Of a stretch of 6,677 bases of DNA, positions 1-5,788 are shown one piece after another (position 1 is the first letter of the stretch; each line of letters opens with the position of its first letter). A model generated the notes under the pieces. That model saw only the letters and a program-made list of their open reading frames with translations, was not told where the DNA came from and did not search any database. The stretch lies in assembly GCA_017883485.1 (NCBI GenBank), contig JADGNM010000146.1, positions 1 to 6,677 on the forward strand. Reading direction: 5' to 3'. This DNA comes from Methanosarcina sp. Lineage in GTDB: Archaea > Halobacteriota > Methanosarcinia > Methanosarcinales > Methanosarcinaceae. The translations under genes were made by a program, and so were the position numbers.

Positions 1-1
1 T

Positions 2-725
2 GGCGGCATTGCTGAAATCGAGCTGCCTGCGGAATGATGCGGTGTAACAGGATTTAAAGCAACATATGGGCTGATAAGTAATAAAGGGAGTTCTGGAAGG
101 CGAGCCGGTTGATGAGACTATTCTTAAAATTGCGCATGCCGCTTTTACAACCCGCGCGGTAGAGGATGCAGCCGTCCTGTTAAGTGTACTCGCGACCCCC
201 AGAGCAGGAGAAGGAAAGTTTCAAGCCGACTACACTTCGGTCTTTGGCACAATGAAATGTCCTGAGATAGGTATTGTTAGTAACTTTAAGGCAACGGAGG
301 AAGTGAGGAAGGCTTTCGTAAAGGTTGTCGAGACGTTCCATTCTTTGGGATGTAATACTGCCTATATTGATGTGCCACTCAATTTTCCAGAATTCAACAT
401 CAAAAACATAGACGAAGATCGTAAGACGATTTCAAATAAACTATTCAAAGATGTTGACGTTCTCATACTGCCTACCACAACAGATATTACGCCAACCATT
501 AGGGACGCCAAGGCAGGTGGGGCACAGGCGGTTTCTGCCGATAATACGTTCTTCTGCAATTACTATGGTTTGCCCGCAATAAGCGTCCCGTGCGGGTTTG
601 ACAAAAACGGCTTGCCGTTAGGTTTGCAAATCGTCGGACCACGGTGGGGTGAGAACAAGGTTCTGGATATAGCACACCTATTTCAGCAATCGACTAACTG
701 GCATTTTAAACATCCCATTGACTAA
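2..725 (+). pseudogene. amidase-signature family protein, decayed C-terminal two thirds, cut by the window edge
   Basis: This is a remnant of an amidase-signature enzyme, a family that hydrolyses amide bonds with a Ser-cisSer-Lys triad. Three pieces join into one family-like protein. Positions 2-34 read GGIAEIELPAE, then a TGA (35-37), then CGVTGFKATYGLISNKG in the same frame. This matches the family pattern P-A-x-W-C-G-V-x-G-F-K-x-T-Y-G, so the TGA most simply replaces a TGG tryptophan. Near 86-89 the frame moves by +1; removing one G from the GGG run joins NKG to VLEGEPVDE, followed by TTRAVEDAAVLLSVLAT. From there the frame is open to 725, with the C-terminal hallmarks VDVLILPTTTDITPTI, NYYGLPAISVPCGFDKNGLP and LGLQIVGPRWGE. 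An ATG at 252 would give only 157 residues without catalytic parts. The serine nucleophile expected near GGS is not seen in the visible piece. The 5' part lies outside the window. Family assignment is firm; the substrate is unknown. Confidence 0.85.
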
Positions 726-761
726 CAGCAAATTGACTGACGTCCAATTGACCAATAACCA
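717..761 (+). repeat. three tandem 15-bp units beginning ATTGAC
   Basis: ATTGAC occurs at 717, 732 and 747, a period of exactly 15 bases. The units are ATTGACTAACAGCAA, ATTGACTGACGTCCA and ATTGACCAATAACCA. The first unit contains the stop codon of the amidase remnant; read in that frame, the units give I-D-stop-Q-Q, I-D-stop-R-P and I-D-Q-stop-P. The array ends 15 bases before the ribosome binding site of the next gene. It may be a small tandem duplication at the end of the decayed gene or a repeated protein-binding site. No function is shown by the sequence. Confidence 0.6.
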
Positions 762-789
762 GAATTAAAAGGAAACAGGATTAAAGGAA

Positions 790-1869
790 ATGAACGCCTC
801 GGAAATTCTCAAACTGCGTCTTTATAACACTGGTTTAAGCCACTCTCCGTTTAAAAGCGCAGATGATGCGGTTTCACACTTAGGTGCAGTCCAGGCACAA
901 GACTTTGCTGCTGCTAAATGGGCGCTCGGGCTCCGTATTGAAAATTCAACTGACGAAGACATTGAAAAAGCTTTCAACGAAGGTACGATCCTGCGCACTC
1001 ATGTGATGCGTCCTACCTGGCATTTTGTCGTGCCTGAGGACATCCGCTGGATGCTTGAGCTGACTGCACCGCGAGTAAAAGCACTCCTTGCACACTACAA
1101 TCGGAAACTCGAGCTCGATGACTCTCTGTTTGCAAAAAGCAATGAAGCAATTGTCAAAGCACTGCAAGGCCATACATATCTCACCCGGCAAGAGCTTAAG
1201 GCGATATTGACGAAGATAGGTATCGAGACCAATGTTCAACGTCTGGCTCATATTATCACCTGGGCAGAGCTGGAAGGATTAATCTGCAGCGGACCAAGAC
1301 GCGGAAAACAATTTACCTATGCACTTCTGGAAGAACGCGTGGGAAAAGTAAAAAAGCTAAGTCGAGAACAGGCTCTTGCCAAACTCGCACTCAATTATTT
1401 TATGAGTCACGGGCCAGCCCAACTGAAAGACTTTTCCTGGTGGTCGGGACTTGCCATTAAAGACGCGAGAGTTGCCCTCGATTTAATCAAATCAGATTTA
1501 GAGCAGGCAACGCTTGATGGCAAAACCTATTATTGGTTCTCTGCTCAAACAGAAGTAACAACACCGAAGATACCATCCGCATTTTTACTATCAATTTATG
1601 ATGAATACACGATTGCTTATAAAGACAGAGGTGATCTAAGTGAAGCGCGAGACATTGAGAGAATGATTTCAATGGGTAATGCTTTGACAGCAGTCATCAT
1701 TTTAAACGGCAAGGTGGCAGGTACCTGGAATAAAGCTTTGAAGAAAAATACAATTGAAATCAGGCTAAATCCGTTTCGGGATTTGAACAAAGACGAGCAA
1801 GAGGCATTAGAATCGGAGATTGCTCGATATGGAAAGTTTGTAGGAAAACCTGCGGTCCTCGTTGAATAA
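790..1869 (+). CDS. winged-helix DNA-binding protein, AlkZ/YcaQ-type DNA glycosylase family
   Basis: This 359-residue protein belongs to the winged-helix family (HTH_42, formerly DUF1006) that includes AlkZ and YcaQ, bacterial glycosylases that remove bulky alkylated bases and unhook interstrand crosslinks. The N-terminal LGAVQAQDFAAAKWALGLR carries Q35-A36-Q37, which fits the Q-hydrophobic-Q catalytic motif of AlkZ-type members. RTHVMRPTWHF at 69-79 is the conserved loop next to the active site. Later family blocks are YFMSHGPAQLKDFSWWSGL (203-221), LLSIYDEYTIAYKDRG (266-281) and VIILNGKVAGTWNK (302-315). The length is normal for the family and the frame is uninterrupted. AGGA at 777-780, nine bases before the ATG, is the likely ribosome binding site. 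The DUF1697 gene follows after two bases, so the two are probably cotranscribed. Family membership is well supported. Glycosylase activity is inferred, since many relatives are uncharacterised, and the gene may be of bacterial origin. Confidence 0.88.
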   Translation: MNASEILKLRLYNTGLSHSPFKSADDAVSHLGAVQAQDFAAAKWALGLRIENSTDEDIEKAFNEGTILRTHVMRPTWHFVVPEDIRWMLELTAPRVKALLAHYNRKLELDDSLFAKSNEAIVKALQGHTYLTRQELKAILTKIGIETNVQRLAHIITWAELEGLICSGPRRGKQFTYALLEERVGKVKKLSREQALAKLALNYFMSHGPAQLKDFSWWSGLAIKDARVALDLIKSDLEQATLDGKTYYWFSAQTEVTTPKIPSAFLLSIYDEYTIAYKDRGDLSEARDIERMISMGNALTAVIILNGKVAGTWNKALKKNTIEIRLNPFRDLNKDEQEALESEIARYGKFVGKPAVLVE

Positions 1870-1871
1870 TT

Positions 1872-2417
1872 ATGAAAAAATATGTAGCTCATGACAAATA
1901 TGTGGCCTTTTTGCGAGGCATTAATAGCGGCAAGAACCCAACGGTAAAAATGGAGGTTTTACGAAAGACCTTTGAGGATCTTGGTTTTGAGAATGTCAGG
2001 ACAATCCTTGCCAGCGGGAACGTACTTTTTGAAAGCTCCACATATGAGAATACATTGGAACAAAAAATAGAAGAAGTTCTTCCCTTGGCAATAGGCTTTC
2101 AGAGCGAAGTTATTGTCCGTACAATTGACGACCTTCACAAACTCGTGCTTTTAAATCCGTTCAAAGCTACTGAGATAACCACACACATCAGACCCTATGT
2201 AACGTTTATAAAAGGGAAACCAAATAAAAATTTTAGATTTCCGTCAGGAGGAAAAGGCTATACGATTTTGGGGATTTTTAATGGCGCTGTTTGCAGCGTT
2301 GCGGATCTTTCGGACGCAAAAACACCCTCTTTAATGCAGTTGCTTGATAAAGAATTCGGGAAAGGTATTACAACAAGAAGCTGGAATACGGTTGAGAGGA
2401 TATTGAAAGCCAGTTAG
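1872..2417 (+). CDS. DUF1697 family protein
   Basis: This 181-residue protein of unknown function carries the DUF1697 signature. The N-terminal block is KYVAFLRGINSGKN (9-22), then VKMEVLRKTFEDLGFENV (25-42), then RTILASGNVLFES (43-55). These match the family pattern LRGIN-x-G-G-K, M-x-x-L, LGF and SGN-V-x-F. No signal peptide or membrane segment is visible, so it should be cytoplasmic. The ATG lies two bases after the stop of the glycosylase-like gene with no clear ribosome binding site, which suggests translational coupling. The family usually starts closer to the LRGIN block, so the first few residues are uncertain. The role of DUF1697 is unknown; pairing with a repair-type gene hints at a linked job but does not prove it. 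Confidence 0.87.
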   Translation: MKKYVAHDKYVAFLRGINSGKNPTVKMEVLRKTFEDLGFENVRTILASGNVLFESSTYENTLEQKIEEVLPLAIGFQSEVIVRTIDDLHKLVLLNPFKATEITTHIRPYVTFIKGKPNKNFRFPSGGKGYTILGIFNGAVCSVADLSDAKTPSLMQLLDKEFGKGITTRSWNTVERILKAS

Positions 2418-2673
2418 AACGCTCATGTTAATCTTTAGCCAACGTCTCAGCTCACTGGTGACAGGCCCACTACCCTCGTGGGTGGGTTGTACATAAAGGT
2501 GTTCGGAAAAGATGACTTTGTATTCCCACTAATACGCGGGTTGGCCGTACATCGGAGTTGATATTCACCATATCTTTTGCAGACAGTGAGCTGTCGTTTG
2601 ACAGCGAATAATCGCCACCGCTCTGGGCACCTGACAGACTATAAGACCGCCAGGACCACTTTATCGATCACCT
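2418..2673. other. 256-base region between convergent genes, no convincing gene
   Basis: The stretch lies between the ends of the DUF1697 gene (+) and the RAM-domain gene (-). Both strands have moderately open frames: one on the - strand from 2667 to 2470 includes SGAQSGGDYSLSNDSSLSAK, and one on the + strand from 2439 includes GDRPTTLVGGLYIKVFGKDD. Neither has a ribosome binding site or a family I recognise. GC content is higher than in the AT-rich DNA further right, so a decayed gene is possible. The region also carries the inverted repeat and duplicated unit listed separately, and a perfect hairpin GCTGTC-GTTT-GACAGC at 2590-2605. Confidence 0.5.
2448..2593. repeat. 10-bp inverted repeat enclosing an imperfect duplicated 28-base unit
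   Basis: CAGCTCACTG at 2448-2457 is the exact reverse complement of CAGTGAGCTG at 2584-2593. Between them is an imperfect direct repeat. Copy one is 2466-2494 and copy two is 2525-2552. Both begin CCCACTA, both contain GGGT-x-GG in the middle and both end GTACAT, with roughly four of five positions alike. Copy one folds as CCCAC-TACCCTC-GTGGG. The copy spacing is 58-59 bases, not a multiple of three, so the repeat is not an obvious protein repeat. It could be a structured RNA, a small mobile remnant, or a fragment of a decayed repetitive gene. Confidence 0.55.
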
Positions 2674-2901
2674 CTACGTGATCCGAAGCGCCAGTGTCAT
2701 TACTCCAGTAACGCCTGGAACCTGTGCAAAATCACGGAGGGCATTGCCAAGGTCTACAGGGGTTACCGCAGCAATATGCAGAATCACGCCGAATCCATAT
2801 GCGTCTCCGACAACCAATTGTTTGGCGTTCACCAGAGAAAGACTCCTTAGAGCCTCTTCGCTCACGTTTTGTCCTTCGATCAAAACTAAACTTAGTATCA
2901 T
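2674..2901 (-). CDS. stand-alone Lrp/AsnC-type ligand-binding (RAM) domain protein
   Basis: This 75-residue protein resembles the ligand-binding RAM domain of Lrp/AsnC regulators without the DNA-binding helix-turn-helix. In order, there is a first strand MILSLVLIEG (1-10), a helix EEALRSLSL (15-23), then AKQLVVGDAYGFGVILHIAA (26-45), a helix VDLGNALRDFAQ (49-60) and the closing PGVTGVMTLAL (62-72). This is the beta-alpha-beta-beta-alpha-beta order of that fold, and the P-G-V-x-x-x-x-T ending is typical. Stand-alone versions are known in archaea and are thought to bind amino acids or to pair with full-length Lrp proteins. The start is fixed by AGGAGG seven bases upstream. The stop is TAG, with a TGA one codon later. 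The assignment rests on pattern recognition of a short protein and is likely rather than certain. Confidence 0.72.
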   Translation of the reverse strand: MILSLVLIEGQNVSEEALRSLSLVNAKQLVVGDAYGFGVILHIAAVTPVDLGNALRDFAQVPGVTGVMTLALRIT

Positions 2902-2908
2902 TTTGTTT

Positions 2909-2914
2909 CCTCCT
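2909..2914 (-). promoter_or_regulatory. strong ribosome binding site of the RAM-domain gene
   Basis: Read on the - strand the sequence is AGGAGG, with seven bases before the ATG at 2901. It is the strongest such site in the window and is the main reason to accept this short gene and its start. Confidence 0.8.
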
Positions 2915-3395
2915 GAATCAATTAACTTTAAAAGCTGCGGCCTAAAAATTAAAGCTCAGCGGCGTGCCACTAATCGGTATCCACTGGAGCGTCTTGTTAT
3001 GATATTTTTCCAGCTACAGGTGGAGTTTGTAATATATGACTAATATGATACTCTGATTAAAAAAACATTCAGGTGCAAACTTCTTCGACATTATTCCATT
3101 TAATCTCAAAACTCTACATGCTCAACAATAGTCTCAGAGTTCGCTATATAAAATAGAATTTCTTCACGTTTATGGAAAAACACATGTGAATATTTTGTAA
3201 TAAAAAATGAAAATAATCAGCATTGAATGTAGAAGAAAAATAAGTCCGGATTAAAGGTAGCGAATAATAAGGCTCCAGATTATTAATTAACCATAATAGG
3301 GAAAGGAAAAATCGCTGATAGTCTCGATGAGTTGTTGGAAAAGATGCAAAAGTAGAATTTGGATAAAGACACAATAATAGCAAGGGGAAATCGAT
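2915..3395. other. AT-rich region between divergent genes, presumably with both promoters
   Basis: This stretch separates the starts of the RAM-domain gene (-) and the beta-barrel pseudogene (+), so it should contain two promoters. On the - strand, CTTTAATTTTTAGG near 2940-2953 is a possible TATA-like element for the RAM gene. On the + strand the AT-rich segment near 3278-3297 is a candidate for the downstream gene. Neither is decisive. A - strand frame across 3144-3383 is open but its composition is that of AT-rich noise. On the + strand, IADSLDELLEKMQK (3311-3352), then TAG, then NLDKDTIIARGNRYG looks somewhat coding-like but has no identifiable family. Confidence 0.45.
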
Positions 3396-3876
3396 ATGGC
3401 AGATAATAACAACGAAATTTGGGACAAATTACCTGAAACACCATACCCGGCGCTAAAGAAACTCGACCGCCTGATAGGTAAGTGGAAAATATCCGGCCCG
3501 AAGGTTTACGGCTATACTATATATATACGAGTGGATGGAAGGAGGTTTCTTCCTTATCCAGCACTTCGATCTGACTTATGACGGCGAAAGACATACGGGT
3601 ATCGAATATACCGGCTATGACGAGGATACCCGGACACTGCGTTCGCATTTAATGGAAAGCAACGGCGGCAACTTTACATACACCTACGAAATCGAAGGTG
3701 ACACTTTTTGGTACTGGTTCGGAGACAAAGGCTCGGACAATTTTAGCCGCGGGATATTCAGCAAGGACGGTGACACCATTATGGGCCGCTGGCAATGGCC
3801 GGAAGGCGATGATAAGACAGGCGACTACGAATATACGACTACTCGAATCAAGGAACCGTCCAGCAGGGAAATATAT
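3396..3876 (+). pseudogene. small beta-barrel-type hypothetical protein (DUF1579-like), frameshifted
   Basis: Two adjacent frames make one protein. The first starts at an ATG preceded by AGGGGA (3383-3388) and encodes MADNNNEIWDKLPETPYP, then [23 protein letters not shown]. The second continues [20 protein letters not shown], then [30 protein letters not shown] and [11 protein letters not shown]. The elements L-x-x-L-x-G-x-W and E-W-x-E-G-G-F-F-L-x-Q belong together in one lipocalin-like domain often left hypothetical or called DUF1579. The break lies in a (TA)5 run at 3518-3527; one more TA unit would restore [13 protein letters not shown]. The domain ends near TTRIKEPSS and has no stop of its own, running in frame into the VOC protein. 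Without a frame change, translation yields only 61 residues. Function is unknown; the domain name is tentative, while the frameshift is clear. Confidence 0.75.
3518..3527 (+). repeat. (TA)5 tract at the frameshift point
   Basis: Ten bases of alternating T and A sit exactly where the reading frame of the beta-barrel gene changes from that of the ATG at 3396 to that of 3535. Dinucleotide runs are prone to slippage. A run of six units would make the gene one open frame, while five units truncate it. Confidence 0.7.
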
Positions 3877-4350
3877 ATGCAAAAAATCATCCCATTCCTG
3901 TGGTTTGATAATAAAGCTGAGGAGGTGATGAATTTTTATACTTCAATTTTTAAGAATTCAAAGGTCTTGAGCATTATGCGCTATGGGGAGGCAGGACCCG
4001 GCCTAAAGGGAACGGTAATGTCCTCGACATTCCAGCTCGAAGGACAAGAGTTCATTGCATTAAACGGAGGTCCGCAATTCACCTTTTCGCCAGCCATATC
4101 ATTCTTTGTCAACTGCGAGACGCAGGATGAAGTGGATGAGCTGTGGGATAAGCTATCTGAAGGCGGAGAAGAACAAGGCCCCGGTTGGGTTAAAGATAAA
4201 TACGGCTTGTCATGGCAAATCGTCCCCACTGTTCTGGGGGAGATGTTAAGCGACCCCGATCCGAAAAAGTCTCAAAGAGTTATGGAAGCAATGCTGCAAA
4301 TGAGTAAAATTGACATTAAAACATTGAGACAAGCGTATGAGCAACAATAA
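3877..4350 (+). CDS. PhnB-like VOC (glyoxalase-fold) family protein
   Basis: This 157-residue protein of the VOC superfamily resembles the PhnB / 3-demethylubiquinone-methyltransferase-like domain. The N-terminal repeat starts [20 protein letters not shown], followed by Y-T-S-I-F. The middle block is [20 protein letters not shown] (59-78). Then come [14 protein letters not shown] (84-97), [20 protein letters not shown] (103-122) and the tail [20 protein letters not shown] (134-153), which is characteristic. The length equals that of usual single-domain members. AGGGA at 3865-3869, seven bases upstream, supports this ATG, although the frame is open without a stop back to 3535 and beyond, which would fuse it to the preceding domain. 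It is probably cytoplasmic. Members of this group are mostly uncharacterised and their names do not prove a reaction. Its neighbours on both sides are broken genes. Confidence 0.87.
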   Translation: MQKIIPFLWFDNKAEEVMNFYTSIFKNSKVLSIMRYGEAGPGLKGTVMSSTFQLEGQEFIALNGGPQFTFSPAISFFVNCETQDEVDELWDKLSEGGEEQGPGWVKDKYGLSWQIVPTVLGEMLSDPDPKKSQRVMEAMLQMSKIDIKTLRQAYEQQ

Positions 4351-4389
4351 CTTAATAAAGAGCACTCAATAAGCAATGTAACTCAATCA

Positions 4390-4823
4390 GAAAATGACAA
4401 AAACCGGCAGATCATTGAAATAGAGCGGCAGGCCCATGGGCACACGGAAGATATCGATCACCTGCTGACCATAAAGCAAATGACAGACGATACAGTCTCT
4501 CTTCTCAGGCAGCTCAATATCGAGAATGCCGACATCTTCGGTTATAGCATGGGAGCAGGCATCGCTTGTATATCGCCATCCAGTACCCGGATCTTGTGCG
4601 AAAGCTCGTGGTCACTTCGGTTACTTACTACAATAACGGATTACAGCCCGGTCTATTTGCAGGAATGGAGAATTTGAAGCCCGAAAATCTGGAAGGGACT
4701 CTGTGGCAATAGGAATATGCAAAATATAGAGATGAGCATAGGAAACGAGGGTGCCAGGCTGTCGAGATCATCGGCTATTATGCTTCGAGTCAGACATATA
4801 CCATGCGTCATTCGACAACGTAG
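4390..4823 (+). pseudogene. alpha/beta-hydrolase remnant
   Basis: This is the core of an alpha/beta-fold hydrolase lacking both ends. In the first frame, NRQIIEIERQAHGHTEDIDH corresponds to the family block that normally reads V-x-x-G-H-G-x-T. It is followed by MTDDTVSLLRQLNIENADIF and GYSMGAGIA, the nucleophile elbow G-x-S-x-G with serine codon 4546-4548. Near 4566-4569 one base is missing. The protein continues in the next frame as YIAIQYPDLVRKLVVTSVTY, then NNGLQPGLFAGMENLKPENL and EGTLWQ. Next an in-frame TAG (4710-4712) interrupts before EYAKYRDEHRKRGCQAVEII, and the frame ends at TAG 4821-4823. The N-terminal HG oxyanion region and the C-terminal Asp and His of the triad are not present. 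The remnant follows the VOC stop in the same frame, which suggests a deletion joined them. The substrate is unknown. Confidence 0.82.
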
Positions 4824-5102
4824 GCTACTATGATATATTACAAACTAGTGTGCATAATGATCGTCCACTAATACATGACTGACGTTTTTACGTTTTTATG
4901 AAATTATCTTCACAAGGATTTATTAATCAACTAATGACAGACGAACTGAAATAAATAAAACATTGCATTGTCAAAAAGAAACTTAAAGAAAACGTCGCAC
5001 TTAATTATATTTGAATAATTTTACATTAAGTTTAACCAACCGGAATGTGAGGTCTGTCAGTTGAACCACCCGGAAAAATTATTTGTCTGAAGGCCATAAA
5101 GG
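4824..5102. other. AT-rich intergenic region, no gene seen
   Basis: No coding frame with family-like content was found. Small features are a direct repeat of ACGTTTTT at 4882-4889 and 4890-4897, and an AT-rich inverted repeat ACTTAAT at 4999-5005 with ATTAAGT at 5025-5031. Inside the latter, AATTAT and ATAATT (5003-5008 and 5015-5020) can also pair. These may simply reflect base composition. Confidence 0.5.
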
Positions 5103-5122
5103 AAAAATCCTGTTTTTCAGGA
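5103..5122 (-). terminator. terminator-like hairpin of the 52-codon gene
   Basis: On the - strand TCCTG, a five-A loop and CAGGA form a perfect five-pair stem, followed directly by five T residues (5107-5103). The stop codon TGA at 5119-5117 lies within it. A short stem with a T run is consistent with an intrinsic transcription stop for the small gene; the stem is weak, so this is likely but not certain. Confidence 0.6.
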
Positions 5123-5275
5123 GAGGGAGGTTCGCACATCTTCAAGCACTTGCAAGGCCAAATTATTACTGAGACCGAGATCTTCGAGGAAATTTATTAA
5201 ATCTTCTTTGCATGCATTCATATATCGTTCAAGATCTGTGTTGTCGAGCTGAGATAGAAGCGGGTGAAGTTCCAT
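5117..5275 (-). CDS. small acidic protein of unknown function (52 residues)
   Basis: This short gene is easily missed by length cut-offs. It encodes MELHPLLSQLDNTDLERYMN, then ACKEDLINFLEDLGLSNNLA, then LQVLEDVRTSLS. It is rich in leucine and acidic residues, has one cysteine (residue 22), and looks largely helical with regularly spaced leucines, which suits a small helical bundle or a protein-binding peptide. No signal peptide or membrane segment is seen. AGGTGG at 5285-5280, four bases before the ATG, matches the archaeal ribosome binding site well. A hairpin with a T run overlaps the stop. The combination of start signal, protein-like composition and terminator supports a real gene despite its size. 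I do not recognise the family. It stands alone, with AT-rich DNA on both sides. Confidence 0.65.
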   Translation of the reverse strand: MELHPLLSQLDNTDLERYMNACKEDLINFLEDLGLSNNLALQVLEDVRTSLS

Positions 5276-5351
5276 TGTACCACCTGAGAATTATTTTTCT
5301 TTAAATTTATCTAAAGCGCTTCAGGGGTTTATGAGGGGCAGGTGAATCTCA

Positions 5352-5395
5352 CTCTAAACTTGCATGAATACACAATCTTCTGTGTATATTTAGAG
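5352..5395. repeat. nested inverted repeat (two stacked seven-pair stems)
   Basis: The outer arms are CTCTAAA (5352-5358) and TTTAGAG (5389-5395). The inner arms are ATACACA (5368-5374) and TGTGTAT (5381-5387) around a six-base loop. One side carries a nine-base bulge and the other a single base. Fourteen perfect pairs in 44 bases is more than expected by chance in intergenic DNA. It may be a structured RNA, a binding site or a processing signal. Confidence 0.6.
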
Positions 5396-5403
5396 CAAAA
5401 GTT

Positions 5404-5417
5404 GAGTATTTATACTC
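5404..5417. repeat. palindrome GAGTATTTATACTC
   Basis: A 14-base inverted repeat, GAGTAT-TT-ATACTC, lies nine bases after the nested hairpin. It could be a dimeric regulator site or part of a larger fold with its neighbour. Confidence 0.45.
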
Positions 5418-5788
5418 TATGGCTTAACACGTTATATAGTTTCCTGTGGTTAAGTTTCGATGCAAAAAAACGAGTAGAATAGCAAGTTTAGGTAGTAACC
5501 TATTCAAATAAATTTTTTTACAAATGAGAGCATTTTTTGAGTTAATTATTTTCTTAACAAGCAACAAGTTTCTCAATTTATTGTTAGTGTTATTCAGGAT
5601 TAATAAACTGGATCTAAAATTCTAAGTTCTTCAGGCTACACTCCGTTTAATCCGGTAAAACATCCTTACACACTTCAGGTTTTAATCGAAATCTAAATAA
5701 GATGCCTCGAAAAACTGATATTAGAAATGGACTATTTGGGGATGAGATTCTGACAACTGACCAGAAGATTCCTGCTAAGACTCAACTG

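Larger units (their letters stand above)
5286..5788. other. AT-rich intergenic region with several hairpins, no convincing gene
   Basis: The region lies upstream of the 52-codon gene and downstream of the nuclease gene, both on the - strand. It should contain the small gene's promoter; AAATTTAAAG-like DNA around 5301-5312 is a weak candidate. Besides the two elements listed separately, CTTAAC (5423-5428) pairs with GTTAAG (5449-5454). A five-pair stem TAGGT-AGTA-ACCTA at 5489-5502 is followed ten bases later by a seven-T run. A 33-codon + strand frame at 5524 has no ribosome binding site and is AT-driven. Confidence 0.5.

Noticed and set aside
2678..3043. A 121-codon + strand frame
   Set aside because: It is a shadow of the RAM-domain gene extended into non-coding DNA; its residues show no domain.
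3144..3383. A 79-codon open frame on the - strand
   Set aside because: It is rich in F, Y, L, S and N as AT-rich noise would be, has no ribosome binding site, and matches no family I know.
3287..3397. Coding-like + strand stretch IADSLDELLEKMQK, TAG, NLDKDTIIARGNRYG
   Set aside because: Only 22 codons are open before TAG, with no start signal and no family match. Reading TAG as pyrrolysine to join the parts would be speculation.
4882..4996. GACGTTTT at 4881-4888 and AAAACGTC at 4989-4996 as insertion-sequence ends
   Set aside because: The eight-base arms enclose only about 100 bases with no transposase remnant, and no target-site duplication is visible.
5524..5625. A 33-codon + strand frame starting MRAFFELIIFL
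   Set aside because: It has no ribosome binding site, and its hydrophobic character follows from the T-rich DNA.
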